A stretch of DNA of 22,532 nucleotides from an uncultured Alphaproteobacteria bacterium (GCA_937895955.1 CALAZI010000218.1:1-22532); one strand, 5' to 3'. Positions 1 to 8,186 are shown, counted from the stretch's first letter. Notes: generated from the letters alone by a model not told the origin. Numbers and translations are program-made.

Positions 1-30
1 GATGCGCCCAGCAATCAAGAGTTGTATTCT

Positions 31-2709
31 CTAGGATGCGGCAAGCTGGCGCACGACATAGGGCAGGATGCCGCCATGTCGATAATAATCGAGCTCGTCC
101 GCGGTATCGATGCGCACCAGCGTATCAATGTCGCGAGTCTTCCCGTCCGCCGATTTTATCGTCACCCGCACCGTTGTGCGCGGCGAAATCTTGTCGACGT
201 CGTGAACGGTGATTTCCTCATCGCCGGTCAGACCGAGCGCGTTCCAATTGTCGCCCGGTTGAAACTGCAGCGGCAGAACGCCCATGCCGATGAGATTCGA
301 ACGATGAATGCGCTCAAAACTCTCAGCGATAACGGCTTTAACGCCGAGCAGGATCGTGCCTTTCGCCGCCCAGTCTCTTGATGAGCCGGTGCCGTATTCC
401 TTGCCCGCGAAAACGACGAGCGGCGTTCCCGCCGCCTGGTATTTCATCGCGGCGTCGTAGATCGCCATTTGTTCGCCGGTGAGCGCGTGTTTCGTAAAGC
501 CGCCTTCCACGCCGTCGAGCATCCGGTTTTTGATGCGGATATTGGCGAAGGTTCCGCGCATCATCACTTCATGATTGCCGCGCCGCGAGCCGTAGGAGTT
601 GAACTCCGAAACGGGCACCTGATGTTCTTTGAGATAAACGCCGGCCGGGCTTGATTCCTTGATCGATCCCGCCGGCGAAATGTGATCCGTCGTGATCGAG
701 TCGCCGAACAGCGCCAGGATGCGCGCGTTCTTAATCGGCGCCACCGGCTTGGGCGTCATCGTCATGCCCTTGAAGTAAGGCGGATTGGCGACATAGGTCG
801 ATGTCGGCCAGCTATAGGTCTGCCCGTCGCCGCCATCGATTTTGCGCCACATGTCATCGCCCTTGAAAACGTCCGCATACCGCGTTGCGAACATTTTCGC
901 CGTCACATTCTCTCGGACGATGGCGGCGATTTCCTGATTGGTCGGCCAGATGTCTTTGAGGAATACGTCCTTGCCGCCAGAATCCTTGCCGATCGGTTCA
1001 GAGGTGAGATTGATGTTCAATGAGCCGGCGATCGCATAGGCGACGACGAGCGGCGGCGAGGCGAGGTAATTTGCGCGCACGTCCTGCGACACGCGGCCTT
1101 CGAAATTGCGGTTGCCGGAAAGAACGGAGCAGACGGCGAGATTGTTTTCATTGACAGCGGCGCTGATGGGCTCCGGCAAGGGGCCGGAATTGCCGATGCA
1201 GGTCGTGCAGCCGTAGCCCACGAGATTGAATCCGAGCGCGTCGAGATCATCCTGAAGGCCCGAAGCGTGCAAATAATCCGTCACCACCTGGCTGCCGGGC
1301 GCAAGCGACGTTTTCACCCAGGGTTTGACTTTCAAGCCGCGTTTGCGGGCGTTGCGCGCAACAAGCCCGGCCGCCACCAGAACCGAAGGGTTTGAGGTGT
1401 TGGTGCAGGAAGTGATCGCGGCGATAACGACATCGCCATTGCCGACATCGAATTTCTCGCCCTTTACGATTACGCGGCGGCTCAACTGACCGGGCTGACC
1501 GTATTCTTTCTCGAGCGCGTTGGCGTAGGAGGAAGGCGCATCCTTCAGCAAGACGCGATCCTGCGGGCGTTTTGGTCCCGCGAGCGAGGGCTGAACGGTC
1601 GAAAGGTCCAGATCCAACGTGTCGGTGAAAATCGGCTCCGGCGTCGACGCATCGCGCCACATGCCCTGTTCTTTGGCGTAGGCCTCAACGAGAGCGATGC
1701 GGTCAGGGTTGCGTCCCGTCGCCGACAAATAGCGGATCGTTTCGGCCGTAATCGGGAAGAACCCGCAAGTTGCGCCGTATTCCGGCGCCATGTTGGCGAT
1801 CGTCGCCTGATCCTCCAGCGTGAGATGATCGAGGCCGGGGCCGTAAAATTCGACAAATTTGCCGACAACGCCCTTCTTGCGCAGCATCTGCGTGACGGTC
1901 AGCACGAGATCGGTCGCCGTCGCGCCTTCGGGCAGTTTGCCGGCGAGCCGGAACCCGATGACCTCGGGGATCAGCATCGACACCGGCTGACCGAGCATCG
2001 CCGCTTCCGCTTCGATGCCGCCGACGCCCCAGCCGAGAACCGACAAGCCGTTGACCATCGTCGTATGGCTGTCGGTGCCGACGAGGGTGTCGGGGTATGC
2101 GTAGGTTTCGCCCTTAAAGCTCGCCGTCCAGACGGTCTGGGCGAGATATTCGAGATTGACCTGGTGGCAGATGCCGGTGCCCGGCGGCACGACGCGGAAA
2201 TTGTCAAACGCGCCCTGGCCCCATTTCAGGAACTGATAGCGCTCGCTGTTGCGTTCATATTCGCGATCCACGTTCTTCTGGAAAGCGTTCGGTCCGCCGA
2301 AATAGTCGACCATCACGGAATGGTCGATGACGAGATCGACTGGCGCAAGCGGGTTGATCTTTTCCGGATCCTGGCCAAGCGCCTTCATCGCGTCTCGCAT
2401 CGCGGCGAGGTCGACAACGGCCGGGACGCCGGTGAAATCCTGCATCAGGACGCGGGCCGGGCGATAGGCGATCTCGCGATCGGAGCGGCCGTTCTTCAGC
2501 CAGTCGCCGAAAGCCTTGATATCGTCGGTCGAGACTGACCGGCCATCCTCAAATCTTAACAGGTTCTCAAGCAGCACCTTGAGGGAGAACGGAAGGCGCG
2601 AAAGATCGCCGATATGGGCCTCGGCGGATTTGAGAGAGTAGATGGCATAGGCTTTCCCGCCGACGGTCAAGGATTTCTTGGTCTGCAAGCTGTCGCGTCC
2701 CGGAATCAC
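31..2709 (-). CDS. acnA: Aconitate hydratase A (aconitase)
   Basis: Interconverts citrate and isocitrate through cis-aconitate in the TCA cycle, in the cytoplasm, using a 4Fe-4S cluster. The product is 892 residues, matching the usual length of about 890 for AcnA. The three cluster cysteines are visible: C435 in ITSCTNTSNPS, and C501 and C504 in GYGCTTCIGNSG, the same numbers as I recall for E. coli AcnA. The swivel domain near the C-terminus shows the GSSRDWAAKG motif. The open frame runs on to 2937, but the extra 76 residues do not resemble aconitases. I chose the GTG at 2709 because a GGAGG Shine-Dalgarno (2716-2720) lies six bases upstream and the next residues (RDSLQTKKSLTVGGK) match the family N-terminus. 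The gene stands alone and diverges from the IalB-like gene. No strong promoter is evident in the 175-bp gap on this strand. Confidence 0.97.
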   Translation of the reverse strand: MIPGRDSLQTKKSLTVGGKAYAIYSLKSAEAHIGDLSRLPFSLKVLLENLLRFEDGRSVSTDDIKAFGDWLKNGRSDREIAYRPARVLMQDFTGVPAVVDLAAMRDAMKALGQDPEKINPLAPVDLVIDHSVMVDYFGGPNAFQKNVDREYERNSERYQFLKWGQGAFDNFRVVPPGTGICHQVNLEYLAQTVWTASFKGETYAYPDTLVGTDSHTTMVNGLSVLGWGVGGIEAEAAMLGQPVSMLIPEVIGFRLAGKLPEGATATDLVLTVTQMLRKKGVVGKFVEFYGPGLDHLTLEDQATIANMAPEYGATCGFFPITAETIRYLSATGRNPDRIALVEAYAKEQGMWRDASTPEPIFTDTLDLDLSTVQPSLAGPKRPQDRVLLKDAPSSYANALEKEYGQPGQLSRRVIVKGEKFDVGNGDVVIAAITSCTNTSNPSVLVAAGLVARNARKRGLKVKPWVKTSLAPGSQVVTDYLHASGLQDDLDALGFNLVGYGCTTCIGNSGPLPEPISAAVNENNLAVCSVLSGNRNFEGRVSQDVRANYLASPPLVVAYAIAGSLNINLTSEPIGKDSGGKDVFLKDIWPTNQEIAAIVRENVTAKMFATRYADVFKGDDMWRKIDGGDGQTYSWPTSTYVANPPYFKGMTMTPKPVAPIKNARILALFGDSITTDHISPAGSIKESSPAGVYLKEHQVPVSEFNSYGSRRGNHEVMMRGTFANIRIKNRMLDGVEGGFTKHALTGEQMAIYDAAMKYQAAGTPLVVFAGKEYGTGSSRDWAAKGTILLGVKAVIAESFERIHRSNLIGMGVLPLQFQPGDNWNALGLTGDEEITVHDVDKISPRTTVRVTIKSADGKTRDIDTLVRIDTADELDYYRHGGILPYVVRQLAAS

Positions 2710-2797
2710 CAATTGCCTCCATTCGCAAATTCCTGAAGAATCGGCGTCCTTATGGCGTATAGGCGGCCAGGGCGCAATTCGCTCAGCTGCGGGCTTT

Positions 2798-2827
2798 TTG
2801 ACGCCATGATCGAGCGCAGAATATAGC
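2798..2827 (+). promoter_or_regulatory. Candidate sigma70-like promoter of the IalB-like gene
   Basis: A -35-like TTGACG (2798-2803) and a -10-like TATAGC (2822-2827) are separated by 18 bases. The start codon follows at 2885, giving a leader of about 50 bases. This is pattern matching only, and other sigma factors are possible. Confidence 0.45.
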
Positions 2828-2884
2828 CAGAAGGCGTCCGAGGACGGTATGGGGTCGATCAGGCAGGTTAGGAGAGTTAGGCGG

Positions 2885-3391
2885 ATGAAAAGGCTAGGCT
2901 GGCGGTCATTGTTTTGCGGCGTCCTGGCGGCTTCCATATCGGATGCGGCGGCCGAACCGCAGACGGTGGCGACTTACAAGGACTGGAGCGTGTTCGTCCA
3001 TGACACCGGCGCCGATCGAATTTGTTTTGCAGCCGCTGAAGCGGCGGACAAATCCCCGAAGACCGTCAATCACGGCGACATTTTTTTTCTGATCGCGACT
3101 TGGAAGTCCGGCGCCGCCAGCAACCAGCCGAGTTTCAGAGTGGGATATAATTTGCAACAGGCGCCCGCGCCGACAATTCGCATCGGCTCTGACAAATGGG
3201 ACATGTATTCGTCGGAGAACGAGGCGTTTATCGAAAGCGCCGCCTCTGAGCAAAGCCTGATAGCAGCGATGCGCAAGGGCGCCGATATGAAAATATCGGC
3301 GATGTCGAGCCGTGGAACCGCGACAAGCTATGTCGTATCCCTTTCCGGCGTCTCCGCCGCGCTGGATCGCGTTCGAGAGGCCTGTCGCTGA
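2885..3391 (+). CDS. Exported protein of the IalB (invasion-associated locus B) family
   Basis: A 168-residue secreted protein of the IalB family. Members are common in alphaproteobacteria and named after a Bartonella virulence locus, but most have no defined biochemical role. The start at 2885 gives a typical signal peptide: KR, a hydrophobic stretch (about residues 6-19), then DAAA before EP, so cleavage is likely after A23. The frame is open upstream to an ATG at 2849, which would bury the signal peptide. A GGAG at 2871-2874 supports the chosen start. The mature protein begins with a family-like block (VATYKDWSVFVHD). It has two cysteines, in RICFAA (C47) and REACR (C167), which could form a periplasmic disulfide. 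The gene seems monocistronic, with a promoter-like pair upstream and a hairpin plus T tract downstream. Family assignment is fairly secure; function is unknown. Confidence 0.82.
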   Translation: MKRLGWRSLFCGVLAASISDAAAEPQTVATYKDWSVFVHDTGADRICFAAAEAADKSPKTVNHGDIFFLIATWKSGAASNQPSFRVGYNLQQAPAPTIRIGSDKWDMYSSENEAFIESAASEQSLIAAMRKGADMKISAMSSRGTATSYVVSLSGVSAALDRVREACR

Positions 3392-3407
3392 TACGCGGCG
3401 CACGTTC

Positions 3408-3436
3408 AGCCGGATCACAAGTCAATTCCGGCTTTT
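3408..3436 (+). terminator. Possible rho-independent terminator after the IalB-like gene
   Basis: A seven-base-pair stem (AGCCGGA 3408-3414 with TCCGGCT 3427-3433) closes a 12-base loop and is followed by TTT. It lies 16 bases after the stop codon. The T tract is short, so termination strength is uncertain. Confidence 0.5.
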
Positions 3437-3459
3437 CCCGGCTTTCCGCCTGCGCGCAT

Positions 3460-3487
3460 TTGCCTGAAACGGAAATCGGTCTATCGT
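3460..3487 (+). promoter_or_regulatory. Weak candidate promoter of mscL
   Basis: TTGCCT (3460-3465) and TATCGT (3482-3487) are spaced by 16 bases, between the preceding terminator-like hairpin and the mscL start. Both hexamers deviate from consensus. Position is the main support. Confidence 0.3.
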
Positions 3488-3541
3488 CCGTGTCCTGAAC
3501 ACGGGTGCGCTGAGGCGCGTGCGCAATGGGAAGGACGAATC

Positions 3542-3937
3542 ATGGGTATCATCAAGGAATTTCAGGAATTCGCCGTCAAAGGCAATGTTCTCGATATGGC
3601 TGTCGGCATAATCATTGGCGGCGCATTCGGGACCATCGTCAAATCGCTTGTCGATGACGTCATCATGCCGCCGATCGGGCTCTTGCTCGGGGGCGTCGAT
3701 TTTTCCGCCTTCAAGCTCATCCTCAAGCAGGCCGAAGGCGATACGGCCGCGGTCGCGATCAATTACGGCCAATTCATTAATAACGTCATCTCGTTCCTGG
3801 TCGTCGCCTGGGCGGTCTTTATGCTCGTCAAGGCGATGAATAACTTCAAGAAGAAGCAGGAAGCCGCGCCGCCGCCGGCGCCGCCGGCCGATGTCGCGCT
3901 GCTGACTGAGATCAGGGACCTCCTCGCCAAGCGCTAG
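3542..3937 (+). CDS. mscL: Large-conductance mechanosensitive channel MscL
   Basis: Homopentameric inner-membrane safety valve that opens under membrane tension and releases solutes during hypo-osmotic shock. The 131-residue length is typical. The N-terminal amphipathic helix (GIIKEFQEFAVKGNVLDMAVG) runs into the pore helix TM1 (about residues 15-44, with the small-residue GIIIGGAFG core). The IMPPIGLL turn follows. TM2 lies at about 74-98 and starts with the family-typical YGQFINNVISF. A basic NNFKKK stretch and a proline-rich linker (about 109-116) lead to the conserved cytoplasmic helix LLTEIRDLLAKR. The ATG is preceded by GGAAGGA. The gene sits between IalB and lepA on the same strand, but flanking hairpins suggest it is transcribed on its own. 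Confidence 0.97.
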   Translation: MGIIKEFQEFAVKGNVLDMAVGIIIGGAFGTIVKSLVDDVIMPPIGLLLGGVDFSAFKLILKQAEGDTAAVAINYGQFINNVISFLVVAWAVFMLVKAMNNFKKKQEAAPPPAPPADVALLTEIRDLLAKR

Positions 3938-3960
3938 GCCGCGAAAGTCGACTGACCGGA

Positions 3961-3990
3961 TCGGCCCGGCGGTTCCGCCCGTCGGGCCGA
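3961..3990 (+). terminator. Strong GC hairpin downstream of mscL
   Basis: TCGGCCCG (3961-3968) pairs with CGGGCCGA (3983-3990). Four further inner pairs, one of them G-T, leave a six-base loop. The stem is about 12 base pairs and starts 23 bases after the mscL stop. No T tract follows, so it may act as an mRNA 3'-end stabiliser rather than an intrinsic terminator. Confidence 0.5.
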
Positions 3991-4024
3991 CGGCGTTCTG
4001 GACCCTAAAGACTTCGTCCGGCTG

Positions 4025-4051
4025 TTGATCGGCGGCGCGCCTGTCTATATC
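4025..4051 (+). promoter_or_regulatory. Candidate promoter of lepA
   Basis: TTGATC (4025-4030) and TATATC (4046-4051) are 15 bases apart, slightly short of optimum, and about 32 bases before the lepA ATG. The leader shows no clear Shine-Dalgarno. A potential long-range stem (CGGCGGC near 4030 with GCCGCCG near 4066) spans the -10 and leader. Confidence 0.35.
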
Positions 4052-4082
4052 CACCCGCCGGAACGCCGCCGCAGCCAGATTT

Positions 4083-5882
4083 ATGCTCCCGCAAAAGAAC
4101 ATCCGCAATTTCTCGATCATCGCCCACATTGATCATGGGAAGTCGACGCTCGCAGATCGGCTCATCCAGAAAACCGGCGGGCTCTCGAATCGCGAGATGA
4201 AAGAACAGGTTCTCGACTCGATGGAGCTTGAGCGTGAACGGGGGATCACGATCAAGGCGCAGACCGTCCGTCTCAGCTACAAGGCGAAAGACGGCGAAAC
4301 ATACATCCTCAATCTCATTGATACCCCGGGCCATGTCGACTTCACCTATGAAGTGTCGCGGTCGCTTTCGGCCTGCGAAGGCGCGCTTCTCGTCGTCGAC
4401 GCCGCGCAAGGCGTCGAGGCGCAGACCCTCGCCAATGTCTATCAGGCGATTGACGTCAATCTCGAAATCGTTCCGGTGCTCAACAAAATCGATCTGCCGG
4501 CGGCGGAACCGGATCGCGTTCGCGCCCAGATCGAGGACGTGATCGGCATTGACGCTTCAAACGCGCTTGAGATTTCGGCCAAGACAGGCATCGGCATTGA
4601 GGATGTCCTTGAAGCCGTTGTGCTGCGCCTCCCGCCGCCGAAGGGCGACTCGGCGGCGCCGCTGAAGGCGTTGCTGGTCGATTCGTGGTACGATTCCTAT
4701 CTTGGCGTCGTCGTCCTCGTGCGCGTCGTCGACGGCGTGCTGAAAAAAGGCATGCGCGTCAGGCTCATGGGAACCGGCGCGGCGTACACGATCGAACAGG
4801 TCGGCGTTCAGACCCCGAAAAAAGTGTCGGTCTCCCAACTTGGCCCCGGCGAGATCGGATACATTACGGCGTCGATCAAGGAAGTCGCCGACACGCGCGT
4901 CGGCGACACGATTACCGAGGACCGCAATCCGACCGCAAAAGCCTTGCCGGGCTTCAAGCCGGCGCAGCCCGTCGTCTTTTGCGGCATTTTCCCCGTAGAC
5001 GCCGCGGACTTTGAAGATTTGCGCGAGGCGATGGCGAAACTTCGCCTTAATGATGCGAGCTTTGAATTCGAGATGGAGACTTCCGCGGCGCTCGGCTTCG
5101 GTTTCCGTTGCGGATTTCTCGGACTGTTGCACCTTGAGATCATACGCGAAAGGCTTGAGCGCGAATTCAATATTGATCTCATCACGACGGCGCCGAGCGT
5201 CAATTACGAAGTTTTCCTGACCGACGGCTCAATGAGAGAGCTGCATAATCCGGCGGATATGCCGGACCCCGTTCGCGTCGATCATATGGAAGAGCCCTGG
5301 ATCAAGGCGACGATCATGACGCCGGACGAATATCTCGGCGGGATTTTGAAACTCTGTGAGGAGCGGCGAGGCATCCAAAAAGAACTGACCTATGCCGGCT
5401 CACGCGCGATGATCGTATATGAGTTGCCGCTGAATGAAGTTGTTTTCGATTTTTACGATCGCCTGAAATCAATTTCAAAAGGCTACGCCTCCTTTGACTA
5501 TCAGATTCTCGACTATCGCCCCGGCGATCTCGTCAAGATGCAGATTTTGGTCAATGACGAGCCGGTTGACGCGCTGTCCGTGATTGTCCACCGCGAAAAG
5601 GCCGAGATGCGCGGCAGGTCGATGTGCGAAAAGCTGAAAGACCTCATTCCAAGGCATCAGTTCAAAATTCCGATCCAGGCTGCGATCGGCGGCCGCGTCA
5701 TCGCGCGCGAGACGATCAGCGCCTTGCGCAAAGACGTCACGGCGAAATGTTACGGCGGCGACGCGACACGCAAGCGCAAGCTCCTCGAAAAACAAAAAGA
5801 GGGAAAGAAAAAGATGCGGCAGTTCGGCCGCGTCGATATCCCGCAAGAAGCTTTTATCAAGGCGCTCAAGATCGACGGTTGA
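4083..5882 (+). CDS. lepA: Elongation factor 4 (LepA), ribosome back-translocating GTPase
   Basis: A translational GTPase that binds the ribosome and can reverse translocation. It is linked to translation fidelity and ribosome assembly under stress. The 599 residues fit the family (about 600). All G motifs are present: AHIDHGKST at 14-22, RGITI at 53-57, DTPGH at 80-84, NKID at 134-137 and SAKTG at 165-169. The elongation-factor G-like domains III and V follow. The LepA-specific C-terminal domain ends with the family signature AKCYGGDATRKRKLLEKQKEGK (split here as AKCYGGDATRKRK then LLEKQKEGK). The ATG gives the standard N-terminus (QKNIRNFSIIAHIDHGKS), although the sequence before it (CCAGATTT) has no good Shine-Dalgarno. 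In many bacteria lepA precedes lepB. Here the next gene converges from the other strand. Confidence 0.98.
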   Translation: MLPQKNIRNFSIIAHIDHGKSTLADRLIQKTGGLSNREMKEQVLDSMELERERGITIKAQTVRLSYKAKDGETYILNLIDTPGHVDFTYEVSRSLSACEGALLVVDAAQGVEAQTLANVYQAIDVNLEIVPVLNKIDLPAAEPDRVRAQIEDVIGIDASNALEISAKTGIGIEDVLEAVVLRLPPPKGDSAAPLKALLVDSWYDSYLGVVVLVRVVDGVLKKGMRVRLMGTGAAYTIEQVGVQTPKKVSVSQLGPGEIGYITASIKEVADTRVGDTITEDRNPTAKALPGFKPAQPVVFCGIFPVDAADFEDLREAMAKLRLNDASFEFEMETSAALGFGFRCGFLGLLHLEIIRERLEREFNIDLITTAPSVNYEVFLTDGSMRELHNPADMPDPVRVDHMEEPWIKATIMTPDEYLGGILKLCEERRGIQKELTYAGSRAMIVYELPLNEVVFDFYDRLKSISKGYASFDYQILDYRPGDLVKMQILVNDEPVDALSVIVHREKAEMRGRSMCEKLKDLIPRHQFKIPIQAAIGGRVIARETISALRKDVTAKCYGGDATRKRKLLEKQKEGKKKMRQFGRVDIPQEAFIKALKIDG

Positions 5883-5921
5883 GACCGGCCGGGTTTCGCG
5901 ACAGCCGCCCGTTTATTCGAG

Positions 5922-5946
5922 CGCCCTCAGCGTCAAGGCAAGGGCG
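5922..5946. other. Weak hairpin between convergent lepA and the lipoprotein gene
   Basis: CGCCCT (5922-5927) can pair with AGGGCG (5941-5946) around a 13-base loop, in the 68-bp gap between the two convergent stop codons. There is no T tract on either strand, so a terminator role is only suggested by position. Confidence 0.25.
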
Positions 5947-5950
5947 GGAT

Positions 5951-6586
5951 TCACTTCAGCGCGGCAAGGAAGCGGTCAGCCTCGACGCCGGCGGCGTTAA
6001 GGCTTTGCGCCGCTTCGCGCGCGGCCCTGACGGCGGAAGCGCGGGACTGGGCGCGCGCCGCCGCCACGGCGCCGCTTGTCGGCGCCTTGCGAAGCGCGGT
6101 GACTTCAGCGTCATAAAGGCTCAAGGCCGGTGATATTCTCAAATTCGCCGCATCGACGGCGGAAAGAAAGGCGCGATTGGCGGAGCGCTCTGCGGCAAGC
6201 TGGTCGGCCGCTGCGACATAACCGGGATCATCCGGGTTCATCAGCGACAAACCGCGCTCCTTGTCGGCGAAATAGCGCGCGCTCGCAGCTTTGAGGCTGT
6301 CAGCGGAAAGGCGCGTGTCCTGCGCGTCCAGCGCTGCGTTTTGTCCTTCGCTGCGGGCAATGTCGAGTCGGCGGGCGAGGGCGGCGCCGTCGAGACCTTC
6401 AACGGCGGCGAGCGCATCCGCCGCCCTGGAAAGGCTCATTTCCGATTCGCGAATATCAGCTCGCAGCGCATCCGCCCGCTGGACGAGGACGTCGGCTGAA
6501 TCAACGCCGCGGCGGTCAAGCGAATCGTAGACCGCCGATGCGCAGCCTGACATCAACACTGCGGCGGCGATCATCAGCATACGCAT
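5951..6586 (-). CDS. Putative lipoprotein, DUF2959-like
   Basis: A 211-residue predicted lipoprotein. The N-terminus has a hydrophobic signal ending in a lipobox (LMSGC, lipidated cysteine C15). The block after it, YDSLDRRGVDSADVLVQR, resembles the start of DUF2959 proteins, a family of lipoproteins of unknown function. The rest is Ala/Arg/Glu/Asp-rich and probably a long alpha-helical or coiled-coil structure. The frame is open upstream to 6751, but that part overlaps the lactonase gene. The ATG at 6586 has an AAGGAG ribosome-binding site and is the only start that puts the signal peptide at the N-terminus. The gene starts 13 bases after the stop of the upstream lactonase gene, so the two are probably one operon. 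The family call rests on remembered motif similarity. The lipoprotein call is firmer. Confidence 0.75.
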   Translation of the reverse strand: MRMLMIAAAVLMSGCASAVYDSLDRRGVDSADVLVQRADALRADIRESEMSLSRAADALAAVEGLDGAALARRLDIARSEGQNAALDAQDTRLSADSLKAASARYFADKERGLSLMNPDDPGYVAAADQLAAERSANRAFLSAVDAANLRISPALSLYDAEVTALRKAPTSGAVAAARAQSRASAVRAAREAAQSLNAAGVEADRFLAALK

Positions 6587-6599
6587 AAAGGCTCCTTCC

Positions 6600-7514
6600 T
6601 CAGGGATATTGATTGAAATTGAGGGCGAGGCCCGGGCGCGGCCAGCGGACTTTCGCAAGTCGGCCCGTTCCCGACAAGGTGACGTAGGCGTCGCGCCGGT
6701 CGCGGCCCCCAAAGCAGATATTGGTCGGAAAAAGGTCGGGAAACGCCGCATGCTCCGTCTCGCCCTCTGGCGTGATGGTCGTTATGCCGCCGTGAAGCAG
6801 CGTCGCGACACAGACATTGCCGCCTTCCTCAACCGCAAGCGAATCAAGAAACTGATAGCCCGGAAGGGTCGCAACCGGCCTGCCGGGTATCGGAATAGGC
6901 GACGGCGCAATGATTCCGGGCGCTTCAAGATCGAAAGCGAGAAGGCGGCCCGAAAACGTGTCGGCGACGTAAACGACCTTCTCATCGGGCGAAAGACCGA
7001 CGCCGTTCGCGGAGAAAATCGGGAACGCGGCCTCAATGATGCTCGACCCGTCGGGACGCGCGTAGAAGAGCCCGCCGATGTCGCGCGTGCGGCCGTGACC
7101 TTTGCCGTGATCGGTGAACCAGAAACCGCCCGTCCTGTCGAAGACGATGTCATTCGGACCGGAGAGACGACAGCCGTTCGCTTCTTCATAGAGCGTTTCA
7201 ACAGCGCCGGTCTCCAGATCGACCGCCTGAATGGCGCCGCCGCTGTAATGCGGAGGCGCATCGCCGGAGATCGTCTGACCCATGACTTCCCGCCATTCGA
7301 AGCCGCCATTATTGCATATGTAGATGCGGCCGTCGGGACCGAGCGCGGCGCCGTTCGGCCCGCCGGCGATCTCTGCGATTGTTTCCTTGCTTCCGTCCGG
7401 ACGGATTCGGGTCAGTCTCTCGCCTTTGATCTCGACAAGGATGATGGAGCCGTCGGGCATCGCGATCGGCCCTTCGGGAAATTCCAGATCGTCTGCGATT
7501 ATTTCAATATCCAA
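6600..7514 (-). CDS. SMP-30/gluconolactonase-family protein
   Basis: A six-bladed beta-propeller of the SMP-30/gluconolactonase/LRE family. These are metal-dependent lactone hydrolases, often acting on sugar lactones. The 304 residues carry all four expected metal-site residues: E14 in FPEGP, N121 in SGPNDIVFD, N170 in SANGVGLSPDE and D224 in LDSLAVEEGG. No signal peptide is seen, so it is probably cytoplasmic. The start is TTG: an in-frame TGA lies just upstream, and the next ATG (residue 19) would delete the metal ligand E14. An AGAGGA ribosome-binding site precedes it. That site lies inside a perfect 14-bp palindrome reaching the start codon. The downstream lipoprotein gene is 13 bases away. 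The true substrate is unknown. A sugar dehydrogenase that could make lactones lies about 14 kb away, but a link is speculative. Confidence 0.88.
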   Translation of the reverse strand: MDIEIIADDLEFPEGPIAMPDGSIILVEIKGERLTRIRPDGSKETIAEIAGGPNGAALGPDGRIYICNNGGFEWREVMGQTISGDAPPHYSGGAIQAVDLETGAVETLYEEANGCRLSGPNDIVFDRTGGFWFTDHGKGHGRTRDIGGLFYARPDGSSIIEAAFPIFSANGVGLSPDEKVVYVADTFSGRLLAFDLEAPGIIAPSPIPIPGRPVATLPGYQFLDSLAVEEGGNVCVATLLHGGITTITPEGETEHAAFPDLFPTNICFGGRDRRDAYVTLSGTGRLAKVRWPRPGLALNFNQYP

Positions 7515-7527
7515 GAGGAATTCCTCT
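7514..7527. repeat. Perfect 14-bp palindrome over the lactonase ribosome-binding site
   Basis: AGAGGAATTCCTCT is its own reverse complement. On the minus strand it contains the Shine-Dalgarno and ends on the first base of the TTG start codon. In mRNA it could form a five-pair stem with an AATT loop that hides the ribosome-binding site. In DNA it could be an operator. Confidence 0.7.
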
Positions 7528-7540
7528 CAAAAGCCGGGCA

Positions 7541-7569
7541 TTGCCGCCGCTGGCGGCGCAACCTACAAT
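7541..7569 (+). promoter_or_regulatory. Candidate sigma70-like promoter of the lemA operon
   Basis: TTGCCG (7541-7546) and TACAAT (7564-7569) are separated by an optimal 17 bases, about 50 bases before the lemA ATG. An inverted repeat, GCCGCC-GCT-GGCGGC (7543-7557), covers the -35 and spacer and might bind a regulator. Confidence 0.6.
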
Positions 7570-7619
7570 AATAGCCTTGGCGCAGGCCGCAATCGCGGCG
7601 TCCATAAAGAGGAGACCAC

Positions 7620-8183
7620 ATGTCAGGCATTCTGATATTCCTGATCGTCATCGTCGTAATCGGTCTTGCGGCGATTGGCATTTATAACCGGATTGTGGGC
7701 CTCAATCAGCGCGCCGATCAGGCCTTCGCCGATATCGACGTCCAGTTGCGGCAACGTCACGACCTCATTCCTAATCTTGTTGAGACGGTCAAAGGGTACG
7801 CGACGCACGAGCGCTCAACGCTCGACGCCGTGATTCAGGCGCGCAATGCGGCGTCCGCCGCCCATGGCCCGGCCGATCAGGCGCAGGCTGAGGGGCTTTT
7901 GAACGCAGCGCTTGGAAAGCTTTTCGCCTTGGCGGAGGCGTATCCTGATCTCAAGGCCAACACGAATTTTCTTGAGCTGCAGCGCGAGCTTTCGGACGTC
8001 GAAAACAAGATCGCCGCGGCCCGGCGCTTCTTCAACAACTCGATCCAGGAATATAACACCGCGATCCAGCAGATCCCGGGCAATTTCGTGGCGCCGCTCG
8101 GCGGGTTTCAAAAGCGCGAGTTTTTCGAGATTCCGGGCGAGTCGCGCGCTGCGGTGGAAGCCGCGCCGAGCGTCAAGTTTTGA
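7620..8183 (+). CDS. lemA: LemA family membrane-anchored protein
   Basis: LemA proteins have one N-terminal membrane helix and an extracytoplasmic helical-bundle domain. Their molecular role is poorly defined, but they are often encoded beside M48 proteases. Here a single TM segment (about residues 4-22, SGILIFLIVIVVIGLAAIG) is followed by the family block YNRIVGLNQRADQAFADIDV and QLRQRHDLIPNLVETVKGY. The conserved TNFLELQRELSDVENKIAAAR and FNNSIQEYNTAIQQIPGN regions (positions about 117-157) come later. The length, 187 residues, is normal. AGAGGAG at 7608-7614 is a good ribosome-binding site for the ATG. It is the first gene of a three-gene run in which each next start lies only three bases past the previous stop. 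Confidence 0.95.
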   Translation: MSGILIFLIVIVVIGLAAIGIYNRIVGLNQRADQAFADIDVQLRQRHDLIPNLVETVKGYATHERSTLDAVIQARNAASAAHGPADQAQAEGLLNAALGKLFALAEAYPDLKANTNFLELQRELSDVENKIAAARRFFNNSIQEYNTAIQQIPGNFVAPLGGFQKREFFEIPGESRAAVEAAPSVKF

Positions 8184-8186
8184 CGT

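Noticed and set aside
1825..2538. A 237-codon open frame opposite aconitase
   Set aside because: Antisense to conserved aconitase sequence. Its composition reflects reverse-complemented codons.
2710..2937. N-terminal extension of aconitase by 76 residues
   Set aside because: The extension has no aconitase similarity, overlaps the divergent IalB-like gene, and a GTG with an ideal GGAGG gives the family-standard N-terminus.
5624..6133. A plus-strand open frame running out of the end of lepA
   Set aside because: It is out of frame with lepA, overlaps the convergent lipoprotein gene and is Arg-rich without features.
6609..7571. A 320-codon open frame opposite the lactonase
   Set aside because: The minus strand keeps all metal ligands of an SMP-30 propeller, while the plus-strand translation shows no recognisable motif and a biased composition.
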